NCBI GenBank assembly: GCA_028869975.1
Contig: JAGWQR010000012.1
Coordinates: 1-14,655, forward strand
Length of the DNA: 14,655 nt
Direction of reading: 5' to 3'
Source: Alphaproteobacteria bacterium
Lineage (GTDB): Bacteria; Pseudomonadota; Alphaproteobacteria; Sphingomonadales; Sphingomonadaceae
The translations under genes were made by a program, and so were the position numbers. The notes beneath the pieces are model-generated. The model was not told the origin of the DNA and did not search any database. It was given only the letters and a program-made list of their open reading frames with translations. Positions 13,454 to 14,655 of this stretch are shown here, in pieces. Every line of letters begins with the position of its first letter. Positions within the stretch are counted from its first letter, which is position 1.

Positions 13454-14655
13454 TCAAAAATACTTCATCAAGCCGAAGCGGACGCGAAATCGCGACAGAT
13501 CATAGAGCGCATAATTGGAGACGTTGCGGTTCCAGGTCACGCTGAACGATGGGGAAAATCCGGCGACATGGATGGTGCGCAAGCCGACATAGGCCCGTGC
13601 ATAATAGGCCCAGTCGTTGCGGGCCGATTGCGGGCAATACTGGGCATAGGCGCTGGAACCAAGACCGCAGGTCGGATCGGCACCATCATAACCGGCATGG
13701 CTGGCTCCGGCGGAAATTCCGGCGTTGAAGCCATGCGGCAATTCGCCACCCAGGCCGAGATTTACACCCTCGGACGTGCTGGCATAACTGGCGCTGTTGA
13801 GCAGGTCGCGTCGCCCATAGAATTGCACCGAGGCCACGAGCGAGTGCATCACCACCCGCTCATAGCTGGCATAACCGGCGAATTGCCAGCCGCTATATAT
13901 GGTGGAAAAGCCCGAACTTGTGTGGCGCGCATCAATTGTGATGCCCATGCGTGCGCCCTGGTTGAGATCATGCTGCCAGGTACTGCGGATGCCACCAGCC
14001 GTGCCCGCGCTGATGCTGCCATAAAGATGTTCGTTGGCCAGGGCCTCAACATTGAGCGTGGTACGCGGACTGAGCTGGAATTCGGGCCCGGCGGCAAGCT
14101 GCGCGGTGAAATCATTGAAAGTTGGGTTGGGATAGCGGGTGAAGTCGGTATCCTCTTCGATCAGCAATTTGGTGCTGCCAGCGAGTTTGAGGCGCAGGGT
14201 ACCCGAAGTCACCACATTTTCGCCGATGCCGGTCTGCTGACGCTGTGTATTGCCGAGCGTGAGCGGAATAATCAGCCCGCCCAGGTTGAAATCGACTGTT
14301 TGTGCTGTGGTGCCGTTATTGATGTTTGTGTCTGGCACGATCCCGAAATCAACCGAGAAGCTCCAGGTGCGCCGGTCACGCAGCAGGCTGCGCGAGGACT
14401 GGATCGTGGCGACTACATCGGGCGGCAGGTTCTTGTCTTGCGCGGCGAGACGGAAATGATGTTCGGCGGCGGCATCGTGGCCGGTGATGAGCAATGCGCG
14501 CGCCAGCTCCAGCCGCACACGGGTTTCTTTGGGATGATTGAGCAGGATTTTGCGGAACAGGCGGATGGCGGTTTTATAATCACCATTTTCAACTGCGATG
14601 TAGCCGTTCATAAAATCGACCTGCAATGTGTATTGCGGCTGATTGGCGAGCGCGA
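13454..14655 (-). CDS. Slam-like outer-membrane protein: TPR segment plus SlipAM (DUF560) beta barrel, 5' end missing
   Basis: The frame is open to the right edge, so the start and signal peptide lie outside. About 399 residues are visible. The first 90 or so are TPR-like helices: GYIAVENGDYKTAIRLFRKIL, then HPKETRVRLELARALL..G...AAEHHFRLA and a LLRDRRTWSFS junction. The rest alternates polar and aromatic residues as in an outer-membrane beta barrel and ends FGLMKYF, with the C-terminal Phe expected of a BAM signal. This layout is that of the surface lipoprotein assembly modifiers (Slam), which move certain lipoproteins to the cell surface. Many distant relatives have no known substrate. A Cys pair eleven residues apart (codons at 13667-13669 and 13634-13636) could form a disulfide in an external loop. 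A TTG at 14626 is not a credible start because in-frame family-like sequence continues upstream of it. Slam function is inferred from domain form. Confidence 0.85.
   Translation of the reverse strand, partial: ALANQPQYTLQVDFMNGYIAVENGDYKTAIRLFRKILLNHPKETRVRLELARALLITGHDAAAEHHFRLAAQDKNLPPDVVATIQSSRSLLRDRRTWSFSVDFGIVPDTNINNGTTAQTVDFNLGGLIIPLTLGNTQRQQTGIGENVVTSGTLRLKLAGSTKLLIEEDTDFTRYPNPTFNDFTAQLAAGPEFQLSPRTTLNVEALANEHLYGSISAGTAGGIRSTWQHDLNQGARMGITIDARHTSSGFSTIYSGWQFAGYASYERVVMHSLVASVQFYGRRDLLNSASYASTSEGVNLGLGGELPHGFNAGISAGASHAGYDGADPTCGLGSSAYAQYCPQSARNDWAYYARAYVGLRTIHVAGFSPSFSVTWNRNVSNYALYDLSRFRVRFGLMKYF

Overview
The window looks like a chromosomal segment of a GC-rich alphaproteobacterium. 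The malate dehydrogenase, SucD and SucA sequences most resemble those of Sphingomonadales. That placement is an inference from remembered family features and no search was run. Almost all of the DNA is coding. I see no rRNA, tRNA, CRISPR array, insertion sequence or phage gene. The genes group into three transcription blocks.

Block 1 (1-3887, minus strand) is a TCA-cycle operon transcribed mdh -> sucD -> sucA. mdh and sucD overlap by four bases (ATGA), and sucD is followed 21 bp later by sucA, which runs off the left edge. Two things stand out. The sucC gene usually expected beside sucD is absent, and the SucA N-terminus lacks the short segment that begins most E1o proteins.

Block 2 (4111-11992, plus strand) diverges from mdh and holds two genes one base apart. 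The first encodes a very large bacterial alpha-2-macroglobulin with an intact CxEQ thioester site. The second encodes the bifunctional murein synthase PBP1C. This is the recognised bacterial A2M/pbpC pair, thought to protect the periplasm against proteases and repair peptidoglycan after envelope damage. Unlike the E. coli A2M, this one has no lipobox cysteine, so it is probably soluble in the periplasm. The 223-bp region between blocks 1 and 2 is AT-rich and holds a perfect 7-1-7 palindrome (TGCAAATGATTTGCA) with a third half-site. Its geometry matches Fur-family operators.

Block 3 (11989-14655, minus strand) is transcribed from a Slam-like outer-membrane barrel gene (5' end outside the window), through the IBA57/YgfZ-type Fe-S factor gene, to pgeF, a laccase-domain peptidoglycan-editing or purine nucleoside enzyme. 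ygfZ and pgeF overlap by four bases. pgeF runs tail-to-tail into pbpC with a 4-base overlap, so no terminator separates the convergent units.

Together the plus-strand pair and pgeF form a small envelope-maintenance neighbourhood beside central-metabolism genes. I did not find clear evidence of a wholly new system. The best leads are the Fur-like operator, the odd TCA operon (no sucC, short SucA) and the partial Slam-type barrel whose substrate would lie outside the window.
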